A stretch of 64,000 bases of DNA, from positions 1,791,373-1,855,372 of the forward strand of contig NZ_QUBR01000001.1 in the NCBI RefSeq assembly GCF_003586285.1, written 5' to 3'. Position 1 is the first letter of the stretch; each line of letters opens with the position of its first letter. Both the position numbers and the translations under genes were made by a program. Shown here piece by piece: positions 17,016 to 25,350 of the stretch. The DNA is from Aeromicrobium endophyticum. GTDB lineage: Bacteria; Actinomycetota; Actinomycetes; Propionibacteriales; Nocardioidaceae. The notes beneath the pieces were generated by a model. It searched no databases. It was not told where the DNA came from and saw only the letters and a list, made by a program, of their open reading frames with translations.

Positions 17016-17036
17016 TTGCCCCACGATTTGCCCCAC
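17016..17036. repeat. Tandem TTGCCCCAC repeats, probable integrase arm sites (left)
   Basis: TTGCCCCAC occurs at 17016-17024 and again at 17028-17036 (12-bp period), 119 bp inside attL. A matching pair, CTGCCCCAC and TTGCCCCAC with 11-bp period and the same orientation, lies at 57473-57492 near attR. Paired short direct repeats flanking the core are typical arm-type binding sites of tyrosine integrases. Inference from position and repetition. Confidence 0.5.
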
Positions 17037-17046
17037 GCCGACGACG

Positions 17047-17418
17047 TCAGCGAGCGGTCGAGCCGTCGCCGTCGGCCGCCCGCGACACGTCCCCCGCGCT
17101 CACCCACACATGGGCCCACGGCACACGAGGGTCGTCGACGACGACGTACACGTGAGTCTTGGTCCACCGCTCGGCTCGGCCGGGCAGGACCACGACCCCG
17201 TCGACGTCGAACTCGAGGCGCACCTCCACGTCGATCGTCCACGGAGTGCCGTCGCCGCGCTTCGCCGGATGGACGTTGCGGGCGTGCCGCGACCCGTCCG
17301 GATCACGTTGCGGCCACGACTCGTTCAGGACTCGCTGGTGCCGTCCGACACGAGACGTGATGCCGTCCTTGTAGGCGTAACCGTTCGCGTCACGGTCGAC
17401 TCCGTCCCCGAGGTCCAT
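17047..17418 (-). CDS. Hypothetical protein at the left prophage end (cargo/moron candidate)
   Basis: 123 aa with no family I recognise. Middle part looks like a beta-rich domain (TIDVEVRLEFDVDGVVVLPG, THVYVVVDD). It lies beyond the terminator of the late operon (17449-17482) and next to attL, so it must have its own promoter; the ATG has no Shine-Dalgarno and may be leaderless. Genes in this position of actinoprophages are often expressed in the lysogen and affect immunity or host fitness, which is only suggested by position here. Confidence 0.5.
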   Translation of the reverse strand: MDLGDGVDRDANGYAYKDGITSRVGRHQRVLNESWPQRDPDGSRHARNVHPAKRGDGTPWTIDVEVRLEFDVDGVVVLPGRAERWTKTHVYVVVDDPRVPWAHVWVSAGDVSRAADGDGSTAR

Positions 17419-17448
17419 GCCGGGAGGGTAGTCCCCGCCAACGACGAA

Positions 17449-17482
17449 AAGCCCCCACCTTCCCGAAGGAAGGTGGGGGCTT
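17449..17482 (-). terminator. Rho-independent terminator of the phage late operon
   Basis: A 15-bp perfect stem: 17449-17463 (AAGCCCCCACCTTCC) pairs with 17468-17482 around a 4-nt loop. Read on the minus strand the stem ends in CTTTTCG, giving a short U tract, so it stops leftward transcription of the structural and lysis genes. It lies 28 bp after the last late ORF. Confidence 0.88.
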
Positions 17483-17509
17483 CAATCTGACCGGATGAAG
17501 CGGTGGGCT

Positions 17510-17617
17510 TCAGTGCGCGGCGCGGTGGGCGTAGGCCCAGTCGGCGACCAGGTCGCGGTCGAGCATGACGGCGACGAGCTCGATGGTGCCGAGCACGACG
17601 TCGCGCAGCAACCTCAT
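17510..17617 (-). CDS. 35-aa protein at the end of the lysis cassette
   Basis: ATG overlaps the stop of the holin-like gene (ATGA) and encodes 35 residues beginning MRLLRDVVLGTIELVAVML, a moderately hydrophobic N-terminal stretch, and ending in AHRAAH. Last gene before the terminator. No homology recognised; coupling and position support it being translated, possibly as a small lysis accessory. Confidence 0.4.
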   Translation of the reverse strand: MRLLRDVVLGTIELVAVMLDRDLVADWAYAHRAAH

Positions 17618-17958
17618 GGCTGCTCGGCTTCGTAGACCAGCGACGGGTGCTCGGCCTCATGGTCACGCTCGGCGAGCACCGCGTCCTCGTAGCCGCCCTC
17701 GTAGTGATCCTCGGGCAGCTCGAGGCCTTCGACCGGCGTGACCTTCTTCCGAGCCGAGCGGCCGGCCAGGATCGGCACGACGAACGCGAGGAACACGAGC
17801 ACGCCTTCGACCGGTGCCGGCAGTGCGCCGGACCCCACCCCGAAGGACGCGAGCATCGCGAAGAACGCGACAACGATCGAGCGGACCATCACCGGCTCGT
17901 AGCCGGCGATCGCGTTCGAGACGAACAGGCTCAGACGGTCGAACAGGGGGATCTTCAT
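17614..17958 (-). CDS. Holin-like small membrane protein
   Basis: 114 aa from ATG 17958. Two hydrophobic segments (about residues 25-42 and 49-68), then a charged, acidic C-terminal tail rich in Glu/Asp. Size, topology and location directly after the presumed lysin fit a phage holin. In actinobacteria such genes commonly follow the lysin. Family not identified, so the call rests on topology and context. Confidence 0.6.
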   Translation of the reverse strand: MKIPLFDRLSLFVSNAIAGYEPVMVRSIVVAFFAMLASFGVGSGALPAPVEGVLVFLAFVVPILAGRSARKKVTPVEGLELPEDHYEGGYEDAVLAERDHEAEHPSLVYEAEQP

Positions 17959-17969
17959 GGTGGAGTACC

Positions 17970-19148
17970 TCACTTCGAGTAGCGACCGAGCTTGGCCCAG
18001 ACGCGGGGGTGGTCGGAGTTGGTGTCGTTCTTGCCGGCGCCGCGCAGGGCGCGGTCTTCGCCGACGTAGATCTCGTCGATCGCAGCGCCGGCGCCGGCGT
18101 TCTTGAAGCCCAGAGCCTCGAGCGTCTCGCCGACCGTCGGATGGTTGAGGTCGCCCATGATGACGGTGCGCGCCTTCCAGTCCGACGGCATCGTGTTGCC
18201 GTACCGCTCGAGCGCCGCGACGGTCTCGGTGAGGTTGCTGCGCTTGAACGCGACCGGCGAGTCATGGTCGAGGTGGACGATGCCCACCTGTGCCCGGCTG
18301 CCGCCAACGATGAACTTCACACGCAGGACGCCCTCGACGTTGCCGCCGTGCTGCTTGGAGAACTTCGAGAACGAGTAGCCGAGCACCTTCACGTGCGGGC
18401 GCGCGAACGCCGCGACCATGTTGTCCTCGCTGTACGCGACGAGCCGGTAGCTGCCGCGGCCCTTGCGTCCCAGCTCCTTCGACAGAGCGGAGACCTGGCC
18501 CTCGCGCAGCTCGGCGTACCCGATGACGGCAGGCCGGCCAGCGCCGAGGCTGCGAGCCATGCCTACGACGCGGCTCAGGAAGTTGCGACCACCCTCGACG
18601 CTGTTGCCCCATCCGTTGAGGAAGGCGACGTTGAACCAGGGGTAGATCTTGCGCGCGGGCTTCGGTGGCTTGGCCGGCTTCGGCTCGCTGTACGGGGCGG
18701 CCTTGCTCGCGCTCTTGGGCCGGTAGGTGAAGGCGTCGCGGCCATCGCCCTGCAGGCCGTTGCGGCCCCGCAGCCACGACGTGAACTGCGCCTTGAGCGA
18801 CGCGGCAGCACGGACGCAGCCGCGGACGCCGAGGTGCATGTGGGTCTTCCACTCGCGCACCTTCTTGCCAGCGCGCCAGACCCAGAGCTCGGGCCGGTAC
18901 CAGCCGAAGAAGCCGATGTCGAAGGCGTAGCGCAGGACGTCGCGCCACTTCGCCGCCCACCGGCCGAGGTAGAGGTCGAGCACGCCGAGGCCTCGGTGCG
19001 TGCCAGCCGACGCCGCGGCGCCGCTGTTCACCCCCTGGGTGAGGATCAGGCCAGGGAACTTCGCCACGAGCTTGTCCCACAGCTGCGCGGTCCATCGGTC
19101 TAGCCAGATGCCGGCGCGCTGCACCAGCTCGTATCGGGTCGTCTTCAC
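17970..19148 (-). CDS. Presumed endolysin: M15-like peptidase fused to an EEP nuclease domain
   Basis: 392 aa from GTG 19148 with a strong AGGAGG. Residues about 30-130 contain SAGTHRGLGVLDL and THMHLGVRG, the His/Asp...His pattern of M15 D-Ala-D-Ala-type peptidases used in actinophage lysins. After a Lys/Pro-rich linker (about 165-185), residues about 185-390 match the endonuclease/exonuclease/phosphatase fold: FNVAFLN, IGYAELREG, GIVHLDHDS, VIMGDLNHP and NSDHPRVWAKL. All EEP metal and catalytic motifs look intact. A cell-wall peptidase joined to a DNase I-like domain is unusual. Followed by the holin-like gene. Alternatively the nuclease half could act on host DNA. Confidence 0.75.
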   Translation of the reverse strand: MKTTRYELVQRAGIWLDRWTAQLWDKLVAKFPGLILTQGVNSGAAASAGTHRGLGVLDLYLGRWAAKWRDVLRYAFDIGFFGWYRPELWVWRAGKKVREWKTHMHLGVRGCVRAAASLKAQFTSWLRGRNGLQGDGRDAFTYRPKSASKAAPYSEPKPAKPPKPARKIYPWFNVAFLNGWGNSVEGGRNFLSRVVGMARSLGAGRPAVIGYAELREGQVSALSKELGRKGRGSYRLVAYSEDNMVAAFARPHVKVLGYSFSKFSKQHGGNVEGVLRVKFIVGGSRAQVGIVHLDHDSPVAFKRSNLTETVAALERYGNTMPSDWKARTVIMGDLNHPTVGETLEALGFKNAGAGAAIDEIYVGEDRALRGAGKNDTNSDHPRVWAKLGRYSK

Positions 19149-19150
19149 GA

Positions 19151-19162
19151 GTGCCTCCTGGG
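19151..19162 (-). promoter_or_regulatory. Start-associated repeat, copy 1
   Basis: CCCAGGAGGCAC on the minus strand directly before the lysin GTG. The identical 12-mer precedes two other late genes (20119-20130, 32084-32095). It contains the Shine-Dalgarno AGGAGG but is conserved beyond it on both sides. Confidence 0.6.
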
Positions 19163-19213
19163 CATGGGTGTGAGCCCGACGCCAGGAAGGCGGCAGGCTG
19201 GTGGCGGGGTGGG

Positions 19214-19627
19214 TCAGTTGCTGGGTGGCTTGGGCAGGGTTACGCCGCCGCGAGCTGCGGCGATTGTGGCTTCGTAGGCCCACCGCTCCCACGACACAAC
19301 CGTGGTCTGCAGGTGCTGGATCTCGCCGCGGTCAGCCTCGCGGCGCAGCTCAACTTCGCCGAGCTGGCGCTCGTGACGGGCGGACTGCGATCGCAGCGCG
19401 TCGGCGAGCCCGTCGATCTGACGCTGCAGCTCGGCCACGTCGGCGGACCTCTTCGCCGCGGCGGCCTCGCGGCGTAGCTTCGCGAAGTCGAACCATGCTC
19501 GGCCGATGGGGCCGAAGACCTTGGCGATCCGCTCGGATGCTGTGGTGATGGCGACGACGAGAACGACCGCGATGGTGACGTAGACGACGATGCCCTGCTG
19601 GCTGACGTCAGAGGCTCCTGGGAACAC
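19214..19627 (-). CDS. Membrane-anchored coiled-coil protein in lysis region
   Basis: 137 aa from GTG 19627 (GAGGGGG 6 nt upstream, inside the preceding gene); there is no later standard start before the membrane helix. One transmembrane helix (IVVYVTIAVVLVVAITT, about residues 13-29) is followed by a long charged heptad-rich region (about 45-110) likely to form a coiled coil. Single-helix coiled-coil proteins next to holins occur as second holins or spanin-like factors. No family recognised. Confidence 0.6.
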   Translation of the reverse strand: MFPGASDVSQQGIVVYVTIAVVLVVAITTASERIAKVFGPIGRAWFDFAKLRREAAAAKRSADVAELQRQIDGLADALRSQSARHERQLGEVELRREADRGEIQHLQTTVVSWERWAYEATIAAARGGVTLPKPPSN

Positions 19628-20081
19628 CGGCGGCCCCCTCGGTCTCGACGGGTCGGAACCCCATGCGCCACCACAGCAGGTAGTGCAGGAGGGCAGGCAA
19701 CGCGAGGCCCGCGCCCGAGCGGATGCCGTCGAACCAGGGGCGGTCGAGGTAGCCGGCGACCAACCCGGCACACAGGCCGGCGTAGGCGAAGCAGAGGATG
19801 ACGTGGCCGGTCCACACGAACGAGTGCCACCTGCAGGTCATCCCGACGATCAGGAACGCGACGCCGGCACCGAGCATCAGCCCCCACGTCCAGAGCGGGA
19901 AGGCCGCTTCGATGCCGACGAGCGCGGACTCGACGCCTGGCTTCGGGCCACGTGCCCGGGAGTCGTCGCCCGTGGAGTAGTCGAAGCCTCGGATCGCGGC
20001 GACGCTCGTCAGTCCGATGGTGAGGACGACTACGTCGGCGATCAGCAGCCGTGCGGGCCTCCACCTCGCCGGGGGCTTCAC
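19608..20081 (-). CDS. Four-helix phage membrane protein
   Basis: 157 aa, GTG start overlapping the stop of a 12-codon ORF (GTGA). Four hydrophobic segments at about residues 12-31, 65-84, 90-112 and 120-138; WHSFVWTGHVI and RPWFDGIRSG loops. Lies between the tail fibre and the lysin genes. Could be a holin-type pore or a superinfection-related membrane protein; nothing in the sequence decides. Confidence 0.6.
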   Translation of the reverse strand: MKPPARWRPARLLIADVVVLTIGLTSVAAIRGFDYSTGDDSRARGPKPGVESALVGIEAAFPLWTWGLMLGAGVAFLIVGMTCRWHSFVWTGHVILCFAYAGLCAGLVAGYLDRPWFDGIRSGAGLALPALLHYLLWWRMGFRPVETEGAAGVPRSL

Positions 20082-20116
20082 GACGCCCGCTCGATGGATC
20101 GGTGGACGTCGTTCAT
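20078..20116 (-). CDS. 12-codon ORF coupled to membrane protein
   Basis: ATG 20116 with AGGAGG 6 nt upstream encodes MNDVHRSIERAS; its TGA overlaps the GTG of the 157-aa membrane protein (GTGA). The strong ribosome binding site belongs to this mini-ORF, and the membrane protein has none of its own, so it is probably translated by coupling from here. Confidence 0.4.
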   Translation of the reverse strand: MNDVHRSIERAS

Positions 20117-20118
20117 GG

Positions 20119-20130
20119 GTGCCTCCTGGG
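20119..20130 (-). promoter_or_regulatory. Start-associated repeat, copy 2
   Basis: CCCAGGAGGCAC on the minus strand, 2 nt before the ATG of the 12-codon ORF. Same 12-mer as at 19151-19162 and 32084-32095. Confidence 0.6.
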
Positions 20131-20171
20131 TGTGGCGGAACCCCGGCGTTGTCGACGGGGACGGGATGCCG

Positions 20172-23100
20172 TCACGCGCCGACGCGCATGACGGAGACGA
20201 CGTTGCGGGCGGCGACGAGGTACAGCGATCCCTCGGCCTGGTACGTCGCGATCCAGAACGAAGCACCCGCGGCGAGCCGCTTCTTCGGGACCGTGACCTG
20301 CACGCCGACGAACGCCGCAGAACCAAAGGACGGCATCGTGACCGCGGCCATGATGTTGCTCGCCGTCACCGTGCTGCCGCTGCCCTCCACGATGAGCACC
20401 TGGCGGAAGCCCGTGCCGGCCGCGTCGAAGGTGATCTCGGCGGTGATCTCCCAGATCGCAGCAGGGCCGAGCGTGAAGTGCCCGGCGCTGCTGTAGGTGA
20501 TGTCGGAGTGTGTCTCCTCGGCGGTCTGGAACAGTACCTTGGCGTAGTTGCCGGCGCTGGTGAGCTGCGCGACCGTGTTGCGGCGGCGGGCGAGCGACTT
20601 CGTGCCGCCGGCGTCGAGCTGCCGCTTGTTGACCGCGTCCGTCGACGACACGCCGTCGCCGAGCTGACCGAGGACCGTGCCGCCCATGTGACCGGTCGTC
20701 GATCCGTAGCCGCTGAGGGTGGTGGTGAACTGCATCGGCCCGACGCGGCCGTTACCGAGGGCGTCGATCGCGATCTGGTTCGCGGGTCCGGCACCGAAAT
20801 CGATGCCCCGCAGCTTCCCGGCGCCGTCCATGTAGGTCGTTCCGGCGGCCGACTGGAAGCGGGCCGCGACACCGTCGGGGAACGTGTTCGTGGTCTTCGG
20901 CGCCGCGCCGCTCGTGGTGTTCGGGTCGGTGAGCGTCTTGGTCTCGACGAACTCACCAGCCTGCAGCCGCAGCGTCGAGTCCGTGAGGCCGACGTAGAGC
21001 CGGGACGATGACGGTGAGCCGGCGGTGCCGTCGTTGTCGGGGGCGGGCATCGTGAACGTGACCGACCCGGACCGGGCGGGCAGCGTGACCGAACGGATAG
21101 GACCGATCGGCGTCTCGAGCCCACCTGTCGCCGAGTACCACGACGCCGCCACGCGAAGGGTCAGCGTCGTCAACCTGGTCGACGACTTGAACGGGACCGA
21201 GTCTGCGGGCCAGACCGTGAACCGGGTGCCGTCCCAGCCGTAGGCCGGCAGGTAGGCGAGGTACACGTAGGACGGGGTGCGGATGTTGAAGTTCTCGGCG
21301 GGCACGGCGGCGCCGGCGGCGGTGTAGGAACGGAAGAGGCCGTCGGAGTCGCTATTGGCCTGAAAGACGAACCGCTTCGCGCCGAAGTCGAAGTTCCCAA
21401 CCATGAAGCGGGACGACTCTGCGGTCGGGAGGGCGATCGCGGGGTCGGAAGCCCAGAGCATCGTCGAGGTGTTGACGGTGCGGATGTACGTCGTCGCGCC
21501 GGACGTGGCCGGGTCGGGCAGCGACACGTAGAGCGTCGTGCCGTCGGTGCCGAGGTTGGCGTACTGCGGTCCGGTGGCGTAGGTCTCCCCGGAGAAGACG
21601 ACCCCGCTTCCCACGAGCCCGAACGACGAGTTGAGTCGGTACAGCGTGATGTCGAGGTAGTTGCTGATGAACGAACCGGGGTTGGGCCGTGTGCGCTCGG
21701 CCAGCACGTAGTAGTCGGTGCCGATCTTGACGATTCCCAGCGGGTCCCGGTACGAGTCCCCCGGGGTGTTGGACCCGGCAGGCAGCCCGGTGAGCGTCGT
21801 GTACGTGACGGTCCCGTCGGTCGCCATGCGGGCCATCCGAGGCTTGCCCGAGTACAGCGAACCCGCCTCGATCGGAGTGCCCCGCACCAGGAACAGCCAG
21901 CCGCTGCCGTCCCAGAAGCCACCGACGCCCGGCGCAGCACCCAGCGGCGCGGCGGCCTGCCAGGATGCCGTGCTCGCCGTAGGCGCCGACTGCGGTGCGG
22001 TCGTGCCCCGCTGCATCGTCACCACGGAGTTGCGGGAGAACTCGATCTGCTGACCCTCGAACGACGCCCGGCCCTTGATCGTGAGGGTCCGCGCGACGAC
22101 GTCGCCGTCGAACAGGTACGGCGCGTCGACCGACGGGTCCATCGGGAAGGAGAGCCGCAGCTTGCCGGTGGAGTCGTACTGGCGGCGACCGTCGGTGGCG
22201 TTCTCGTCGATCAGTGCGAGCGACCCGGCCTTGGTGATGTGCAGGCCGCCGCTGGTGTAGACGTCGTTCGCGACCAGCACACCGATGTTCGCCAACGGCG
22301 CCTTGAAGGACGCGATGTCGGCCTTCTCGGCGGTGATGGCACCGGCCTGGATCAGCAGGGCGACATTCAGGAAGCCGGTGGTGATCATAGCGGCGTCGAG
22401 CTCGCCGAGCATCGTCTTGTCGATGGTGACGGACTGCCAGTCGGTGCCGTCGTGGCGCCACTGGCCGACCAGCGCGCCATCGGCGAACCGGAACCACGTG
22501 TCGCCGTCCTTGTCCTTCTCGTCGTCTTCCGGGTCGGTGCCGGCGTAGACGATGCGGGACGAACCCGACGCGATCTCGTAGGCCTGATCGCCCTTGTCGA
22601 GGCTCTCGATGATCGTCTGCGCCAGGTCGCCGGCGCCGATCTTCTGCGGCCGCCCGGTGACCGGCTCGGACAGGGGGCCCTCGCCGTCGGCATCCGACTG
22701 GGAGACGGTGAACGTGCTGTCGACGTCGTAGGGCAGCCCGGCGATGCTGATCGTGGTCGAGAACGCGGTCAGGCGGTAGACGCCGTCGACGTACACGGTG
22801 AACGCGACAATCGGGTCTTCGTCCTCGCCCACCACCGGCGTGATCGCGAGCAGCACGTCACCGTTGCCCTCGATGACCTGCACCTCGGGCGGCGACGTCG
22901 GGACGAGCCCATCGGTGCCGGGCACCTGGTCGAGAATGATCTGCTCGAAGGGCACCCACGGCTCGCCCGGGCCCGCCTGCACCTGCACGTCAGCACCGCT
23001 GACGACGAGGGACTTGCCGTCCTCGGTCGTCGACACGACACCATCGCTAGACAGCGACATCGTGCTTCCGTCGCCGGACGTGGCAGTGACGCCGCCCCGC

Positions 23101-23243
23101 GGCGACACGACGACAGGCCCGTCGATCGTCGCATTGCGGATCGGTGCGGCGGCGAGCTTGCGAACGAGGCGCTCGAGCTTGTCGAGACGCATGCGGGTGC
23201 GGGTGCGCTCGTTGCTCGGCTGCATCTGGGTCAGGTCGCTCAC
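20172..23243 (-). CDS. Large minor tail protein / tail fibre with C-terminal trimeric knob-like domain
   Basis: 1023 aa, GTG overlapping the upstream stop. N-terminus has a short helical stretch (RLDKLERLVRKLAA) and a repeated beta segment; residues about 100-190 look fibronectin-III-like (GNGDVLLAIT, YRLTAF); middle has AMITTGFLNVALLIQAGAITAEK, the tail-attached fibre pattern of siphoviruses, then a low-Cys beta-rich receptor region. The last ~135 residues (FTLGPAAIWEITAEITF, TVTMPSFGSAAFVGV, WIATYQAEGSLYLVAA) resemble C1q/TNF-like trimeric heads. Likely the receptor-binding fibre at the tail tip. Confidence 0.75.
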   Translation of the reverse strand: MSDLTQMQPSNERTRTRMRLDKLERLVRKLAAAPIRNATIDGPVVVSPRGGVTATSGDGSTMSLSSDGVVSTTEDGKSLVVSGADVQVQAGPGEPWVPFEQIILDQVPGTDGLVPTSPPEVQVIEGNGDVLLAITPVVGEDEDPIVAFTVYVDGVYRLTAFSTTISIAGLPYDVDSTFTVSQSDADGEGPLSEPVTGRPQKIGAGDLAQTIIESLDKGDQAYEIASGSSRIVYAGTDPEDDEKDKDGDTWFRFADGALVGQWRHDGTDWQSVTIDKTMLGELDAAMITTGFLNVALLIQAGAITAEKADIASFKAPLANIGVLVANDVYTSGGLHITKAGSLALIDENATDGRRQYDSTGKLRLSFPMDPSVDAPYLFDGDVVARTLTIKGRASFEGQQIEFSRNSVVTMQRGTTAPQSAPTASTASWQAAAPLGAAPGVGGFWDGSGWLFLVRGTPIEAGSLYSGKPRMARMATDGTVTYTTLTGLPAGSNTPGDSYRDPLGIVKIGTDYYVLAERTRPNPGSFISNYLDITLYRLNSSFGLVGSGVVFSGETYATGPQYANLGTDGTTLYVSLPDPATSGATTYIRTVNTSTMLWASDPAIALPTAESSRFMVGNFDFGAKRFVFQANSDSDGLFRSYTAAGAAVPAENFNIRTPSYVYLAYLPAYGWDGTRFTVWPADSVPFKSSTRLTTLTLRVAASWYSATGGLETPIGPIRSVTLPARSGSVTFTMPAPDNDGTAGSPSSSRLYVGLTDSTLRLQAGEFVETKTLTDPNTTSGAAPKTTNTFPDGVAARFQSAAGTTYMDGAGKLRGIDFGAGPANQIAIDALGNGRVGPMQFTTTLSGYGSTTGHMGGTVLGQLGDGVSSTDAVNKRQLDAGGTKSLARRRNTVAQLTSAGNYAKVLFQTAEETHSDITYSSAGHFTLGPAAIWEITAEITFDAAGTGFRQVLIVEGSGSTVTASNIMAAVTMPSFGSAAFVGVQVTVPKKRLAAGASFWIATYQAEGSLYLVAARNVVSVMRVGA

Positions 23244-24349
23244 GCCACGTTCTCCTCAGGCTCTTCGTAGAAGACGGGACTGACGGTGCTGAAGTCGCGG
23301 CCCTCGACCTTGGCCCTCCACCCGATGACACGCGCGGGCCCGCGCCACTCGATCGGGTCGTCGCGCAACGGGGCGGAGTCGATCGTGATCCGGTCACCGG
23401 CGTCGAAGTCGCGGCCTGGCCGTGGGGCGCCTGCCGAGATCGCAAGCTCCATCTCCCACGTTCGGATGCCACGACGCCGGCGAGCCAGGCCGGTGTCGGA
23501 GATGCGCTCGAGCTGGATGTCGTCGGTGACGCCCGTGGTGGGGAGGCGAACCTCCCACTGGATGACGCCGTCGTCGAAGGCGTCCGCGTCAACAGACGGT
23601 GTCGACATGGAACGCTCCCCGCCGGAACCGTCACCGGTGGCGATGACGTAGGTGGCGCGCTTCCCGCGGCTATAGGAGCCGATGCGGGAGCGGTAACCGT
23701 CCTGCGCGAGGTGTGCGTTTTCGACGACGACCCCGGGGACGTCGGCGCCGATGCGTGGTCCGATCTCGATCGTCTTGATGATCCGCTGCTTGGTGGAGTC
23801 AGCCCACCGCAGCCGCACGGTCCACTCGGGACCGCCCTGGGTCTTGGACAGGTCAGCGAGCGCGTCGCCGACGGTCTGCTCTTCCTCGAAGAGGTAGGAG
23901 TGGTCGGCGGTGCGTCCCGTGGGCGTGGCGTCGACCTCGAAGTTGTAGCCGCCCGGGCGGTCGGAGGCGACGACGTCGGCCAGCAGGGTCGCCGCGGCGA
24001 CGGTCTCGTCGTGCTGGCCCTCGTAGAAGTCGTGGGTGCGGCAGTACGTCTCGTTCAGCAGGCCTTCGAGCGATGTCAGCGCGAACGTCGCCGTCGGCTT
24101 GCCGGCACCGTCACCGGCCAGGTAGTAGCCGACGATCGGGCCGTCGTCGTCGGACAGCACGAACATGGCGCGCATCGGGTCGATGAGCGTGGCCCAGTTC
24201 GCCGGGCACCCGGCCGACCGGACTGCCAGGGTGACGCCGAGGCTGGACGACTCGCCGACGGTCTTCTCGACCGTGCCGTTGACCGTCAGCGGGAGCTCCT
24301 CGGTCAGGTCGCCAGACCGCAGGTCGTGGAGCGTCCAGGACAGCGGCAT
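23240..24349 (-). CDS. Minor tail protein (Tal/gp37-like)
   Basis: 369 aa from ATG 24349. Begins MPLSWTLHDLRSGDLTEELPL and contains FEEEQTVGDALADLSKTQGGPEWTVRLRW, matching actinophage siphovirus tail-tip proteins of the ReqiPepy6 Gp37-like type that sit after the distal tail protein. Trp/Arg-rich beta domain at the C-terminus (GPARVIGWRAKVEGRDF). Baseplate hub role inferred from position. Confidence 0.7.
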   Translation of the reverse strand: MPLSWTLHDLRSGDLTEELPLTVNGTVEKTVGESSSLGVTLAVRSAGCPANWATLIDPMRAMFVLSDDDGPIVGYYLAGDGAGKPTATFALTSLEGLLNETYCRTHDFYEGQHDETVAAATLLADVVASDRPGGYNFEVDATPTGRTADHSYLFEEEQTVGDALADLSKTQGGPEWTVRLRWADSTKQRIIKTIEIGPRIGADVPGVVVENAHLAQDGYRSRIGSYSRGKRATYVIATGDGSGGERSMSTPSVDADAFDDGVIQWEVRLPTTGVTDDIQLERISDTGLARRRRGIRTWEMELAISAGAPRPGRDFDAGDRITIDSAPLRDDPIEWRGPARVIGWRAKVEGRDFSTVSPVFYEEPEENVA

Positions 24350-24351
24350 CG

Positions 24352-25341
24352 TCAGACCCAGCCGTCGATCGTCACGTCCATCGTGACCGTCTGCGAGATC
24401 ACGCCGCCGTTGTTCGCGCCGTAGCAGTACGCCAACAGCTGGTCGCCGGACAGCACGCTCTTGACGTACCGCAGCGCGTCGTCTGCCGATCCGGTGACCT
24501 GCACGGCACCCACGCCGACGAAGAACGGCTTGAGGTCGTTCACGATGGCCGTGATGCCACCCGGGGTGGTCGCTGAGACGAGTGTCCACGCGAGCCGCTT
24601 CGGGATGTGCTTGGTCGGGTCGAAGTCGACCCCCCACCGCTTCGCGGGCACAGACAGCAGCGCCGACGGGTCGACGAGCCGCTTCCAGCGGGTGCCGTCG
24701 TAGCGGTGCAGCGAGTCGGTCTGCGCGTTGTCGACGACCATCCCGCGGTACGTGATGCCGTCGGCCTTGAGCTTGTCCATCGCCGCGGTTGTCGGGACGG
24801 GCAGGATGCCGCCGGCGGCGACGGTCCGCTCGGTGGAGGGGGTGACCACGACCGCGCCGGTGTCCTTGACCAGCATCCGTGCGACCACGTCGGTGATCGA
24901 CCCGGCGGGCGGTGTCGGTGCCTGCGGATCCTGGCCCGCGGCGCCCGGGATGCGTTCGATCTTGACCTCGGCCGCGCCGGACCCGATCGCGGTCGTGTCG
25001 TAGATCCGCGCGACGATGAGGTCGATGCGGGACTGGCCGGCTGCAGGGCGTGCGCCGATGAGCCCGGTCGTGGCGTTGGGGATCTCGTAGCGCCATCCGC
25101 CCTGGGCCAGGTACGCCGGATCTGACACGACGCCGGCGCCGGGCGTGCAGGTCCACGACTCCGGCGAACCGCCGACGCTCACCTGCAGGCCCGCGCCGTT
25201 GACGCGCCGGCCGCCCTTGACCGCGAACGGTGACGTCGTCGGCCCGCCAGGCATCATGAGGACCGAGTCGGCGCGTCGGAGGTCGGCGGCCTTGTAGAGG
25301 CCGGCGTTGTCGATCCAGCTCGCGAATCCGTCAGTAGCCAC
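24352..25341 (-). CDS. Minor tail protein
   Basis: 329 aa, GTG 25341 with AGGAGG just upstream. First ~175 residues resemble the N-terminal domain found in actinophage minor tail proteins (VNGAGLQVSVGG..., AGQSRIDLIVARIYD, ARMLVKDTGAVVV); then a second beta-rich domain with HRYDGTRWKRL, common in tail proteins. Between the distal tail and Tal-like genes, so part of the tail tip. Confidence 0.7.
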   Translation of the reverse strand: MATDGFASWIDNAGLYKAADLRRADSVLMMPGGPTTSPFAVKGGRRVNGAGLQVSVGGSPESWTCTPGAGVVSDPAYLAQGGWRYEIPNATTGLIGARPAAGQSRIDLIVARIYDTTAIGSGAAEVKIERIPGAAGQDPQAPTPPAGSITDVVARMLVKDTGAVVVTPSTERTVAAGGILPVPTTAAMDKLKADGITYRGMVVDNAQTDSLHRYDGTRWKRLVDPSALLSVPAKRWGVDFDPTKHIPKRLAWTLVSATTPGGITAIVNDLKPFFVGVGAVQVTGSADDALRYVKSVLSGDQLLAYCYGANNGGVISQTVTMDVTIDGWV

Positions 25342-25350
25342 GTCGGCCTC

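Noticed and set aside
22239..24424. Plus-strand frames opposite tail fibre and minor tail genes
   Set aside because: Low-complexity Arg/Asp/Val composition typical of reverse-strand reading of GC-rich genes.
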